This document shows positions 5,815 through 7,318 of a stretch of DNA of 7,318 nucleotides, piece by piece. The notes under the pieces were generated by a model that made no database searches, was not told the DNA's origin, and saw nothing but the letters and a program-made list of their open reading frames with translations. The position numbers and the translations under genes were made by a program. This DNA comes from Actinomycetota bacterium (lineage in GTDB: Bacteria > Actinomycetota > Acidimicrobiia > Acidimicrobiales > Ilumatobacteraceae): contig VERK01000111.1 in NCBI GenBank assembly GCA_018882725.1, positions 1-7,318 on the forward strand, written 5' to 3'. Numbering within the stretch: position 1 is the first letter of the stretch; each line of letters begins with the position of its first letter.

Positions 5815-7107
5815 GTGCGCGGTAAACCTCTCCTGTCGGTGTTTTTCACCGTCTTCCTCGATCTGCTCGGATTCGGAATCCTCATTCCGGTCTTCCCTCT
5901 GCTGATCAGCCCCGGATCGCCGTTTCGAGTGACCCCGGAGAGTTGGTCGTTCACCGAGGGTTTGATCATGCTCGGGTGGCTTCAGGCCGCGTATCCGCTG
6001 GCGTCGTTCATCGCCGCACCAATTCTCGGCCAGTTGTCCGATCGTTTCGGTCGTCGACCGGTGCTCGCGCTGTCGATCTTCGGCACGGCCCTTGGTTACA
6101 TGTTGTTCGCTGTTGGTATCAGCACGGCGAGCATTCCACTCTTGTTCGCCGCCCGTGCGCTCGACGGATTCACCGGTGGAAACATCGCGGTGGCGCAGGC
6201 TGCCATCGGTGACATCAGCGACGACTCGAATCGTGCTCGCAACTTCGGTCTCATCGGCGCGGCTTTCGGCTTGGGGTTCATCATCGGCCCATACCTAGGC
6301 GGCAAACTCAGCTCGCCGAACACGAGTTTCTACGGTCTGTTCGACACGCCCAGCTGGTTCGGTGCCACGACACCGTTTTGGTTCGCAGCGATCTTGTCGC
6401 TCACGAACTGCGCACTGATTCTCGGAGCGTTCCCCGAGACACTGCGCGAGAAGAGTGCGCAGACCAAGTTGAACGTGATGCGTTCGGTCCAGAACGTCAT
6501 CACCGGTTTCTCGTCCGATCGTCTTCGTGTCGTGCTGGCATCGGCCTTTCTCTGGAATGCCGGTTTCACGTTTTTCACGACGTTCTTTGGTGTCTATCTG
6601 CGCAACGAGTTCGGTTACAGCGCGTCGCAGACCGGCGACTACTTCGCGATCGTGGGTCTGTTCATCGCCATCTCGCAAGCAGTCTTGGTGGGTCGGGTGG
6701 CGAAGTCGTTCTCCGACTACAAGGTGCTCCGGTTCAGCTTCTTCGGCCTGGCATCGATGATGCTCCTGTACTTCGTCACGCCCACGTCCACCACGTTCTG
6801 GATCTACGCCATCATTCCGTTCTTCACCGCATCGAATGGTCTGTCGATCGCCAACGTGTCGAGTCTGGTGAGTCGTTCGGCGCTGCCCGGCCAACAAGGA
6901 CAGGCGCTAGGAGTCCTGTCGAGCGTTCAGAATCTGGCCCAGGTTCCGGCTTCGATACTGGTGGGTTACATCACGTCCGGGATCACCTCGAGCCAGCCGC
7001 TATTGGTGTCGACAATCTGTATCGCATCGGCTGGTGTGGTGTTCACGCTGTTCTTCCGCCCGAAGTACGTGGGCCCCGCTGTCGGGTCACCAGCGCACCC
7101 CGCCTAG
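5815..7107 (+). CDS. MFS transporter, TetA-like (DHA1-type drug or metabolite:H+ antiporter)
   Basis: A 430-residue membrane protein consistent with 12 transmembrane helices. The first helix spans about 6-31 (SVFFTVFLDLLGFGILIPVF). Loop 2-3 carries motif A, GQLSDRFGRRPV (72-83). ARALDGFTGGNIAVAQA (112-128) is TetA-like helix 4, and GLIGAAFGLGFIIGPYLGG (145-163) is the antiporter motif C. A weaker motif-A copy, GRVAKSFSDYKV (293-304), marks the second half. A predicted outward loop lies at about 165-187. TetA-like proteins export drugs or metabolites against protons. Here export of a toxic intermediate, or uptake of the substrate, fits equally well; drug resistance is not implied. The start is GTG at 5815, giving the usual short cytoplasmic N-terminus. 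It follows the monooxygenase by 24 bases, so it may be read through from the operon as well as from its own leaderless promoter. Confidence 0.9.
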   Translation: MRGKPLLSVFFTVFLDLLGFGILIPVFPLLISPGSPFRVTPESWSFTEGLIMLGWLQAAYPLASFIAAPILGQLSDRFGRRPVLALSIFGTALGYMLFAVGISTASIPLLFAARALDGFTGGNIAVAQAAIGDISDDSNRARNFGLIGAAFGLGFIIGPYLGGKLSSPNTSFYGLFDTPSWFGATTPFWFAAILSLTNCALILGAFPETLREKSAQTKLNVMRSVQNVITGFSSDRLRVVLASAFLWNAGFTFFTTFFGVYLRNEFGYSASQTGDYFAIVGLFIAISQAVLVGRVAKSFSDYKVLRFSFFGLASMMLLYFVTPTSTTFWIYAIIPFFTASNGLSIANVSSLVSRSALPGQQGQALGVLSSVQNLAQVPASILVGYITSGITSSQPLLVSTICIASAGVVFTLFFRPKYVGPAVGSPAHPA

Positions 7108-7110
7108 GAT
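7105..7110 (+). promoter_or_regulatory. Possible leaderless-transcript -10 box for the TetR gene
   Basis: TAGGAT fits TAnnnT and ends six bases before the ATG at 7117, the same geometry as at 5803-5808. Its TAG is also the stop codon of the MFS gene. No Shine-Dalgarno precedes the ATG, which supports a leaderless transcript. Confidence 0.55.
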
Positions 7111-7116
7111 CGCTCC

Positions 7117-7318
7117 ATGCCCACACCCCTCCGCAAGCGATCCGATGGAATCCAGACGATGGCTCTGGTCAAGAAGTTCGCCCGCGCCGAACTCGACAAG
7201 TACGGCGCGGTGAAGTTCAACCTCGATCGAGTGCTCGAGAAGTCGGGTGTGTCGCGAAGCTCGGTGTATCACCACTTCGGTAGTCGCGACGGCCTGATAG
7301 CGACAGTCGAAGTCGATC
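7117..7318 (+). CDS. TetR-family transcriptional regulator, N-terminal part (runs off window)
   Basis: The first 67 codons are present; the frame is open to the window end. The N-terminal DNA-binding domain is clear: a first helix (about 11-29, GIQTMALVKKFARAELDKYG), then the HTH at about 34-55 (KFNLDRVLEKSGVSRSSVYHHF) ending in the family hallmark VYHHFGSRDGLIATV (50-64). The ligand-binding domain lies beyond the window, so the effector is unknown. It begins nine bases after the MFS stop on the same strand and could regulate the transporter or a downstream gene. The start is supported by the TAGGAT box six bases upstream and the usual short basic N-terminus (MPTPLRKR). Confidence 0.88.
   Translation, partial: MPTPLRKRSDGIQTMALVKKFARAELDKYGAVKFNLDRVLEKSGVSRSSVYHHFGSRDGLIATVEVD

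Noticed and set aside
6378..7283. Plus-strand 301-codon open frame overlapping the transporter and TetR genes
   Set aside because: The protein is Arg/Ser/His-rich without transmembrane or domain character and is out of frame with two well-supported genes.

Overview
This is a gene-dense, high-GC window with actinobacterial character. Third codon positions are GC-rich, GTG starts are used, and two genes look leaderless (a TAnnnT box six bases before the start codon). The lineage cannot be fixed from the sequence alone; an acidimicrobial or mycolic-type actinobacterium is plausible. No tRNA, rRNA, CRISPR array, insertion sequence or phage gene is visible. The longest non-coding gap is 72 bases.

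The window centres on a divergent promoter region at 2495-2566. Leftward (minus strand) runs a tightly coupled set: a MarR-family regulator (2494-1979), a PEP-utiliser-like protein with the phosphohistidine swivel domain but no ATP-grasp domain (1982-315), and the N-terminal part of an FAD-dependent aromatic-ring-type monooxygenase (312 to beyond base 1). Rightward (plus strand) runs a second set: a carboxymuconolactone decarboxylase (CMD)-like protein (2567-2929), a two-module type I extradiol dioxygenase (2929-3885), an atypical short-chain dehydrogenase lacking YxxxK (3890-4669), an acyl-CoA-dehydrogenase-fold flavin monooxygenase (4669-5790) and an MFS transporter (5815-7107). A TetR-family regulator starts at 7117 and runs off the end.

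Taken together this looks like a catabolic cluster for an aromatic, or a compound that becomes aromatic or phenolic. Two flavin-dependent hydroxylases could introduce hydroxyl groups, the extradiol enzyme could open a catechol-type ring, the SDR and CMD-like proteins could process intermediates, and the MFS protein could move substrate or product. The MarR protein probably senses a pathway compound at an imperfect 18-bp palindrome (2527-2544) that lies inside the rightward promoter. The substrate is unknown. Most intriguing are the ATP-grasp-less PEP-utiliser protein embedded in the regulator operon, and the absence from this window of the flavin reductase and meta-cleavage hydrolase that such a pathway would normally need.
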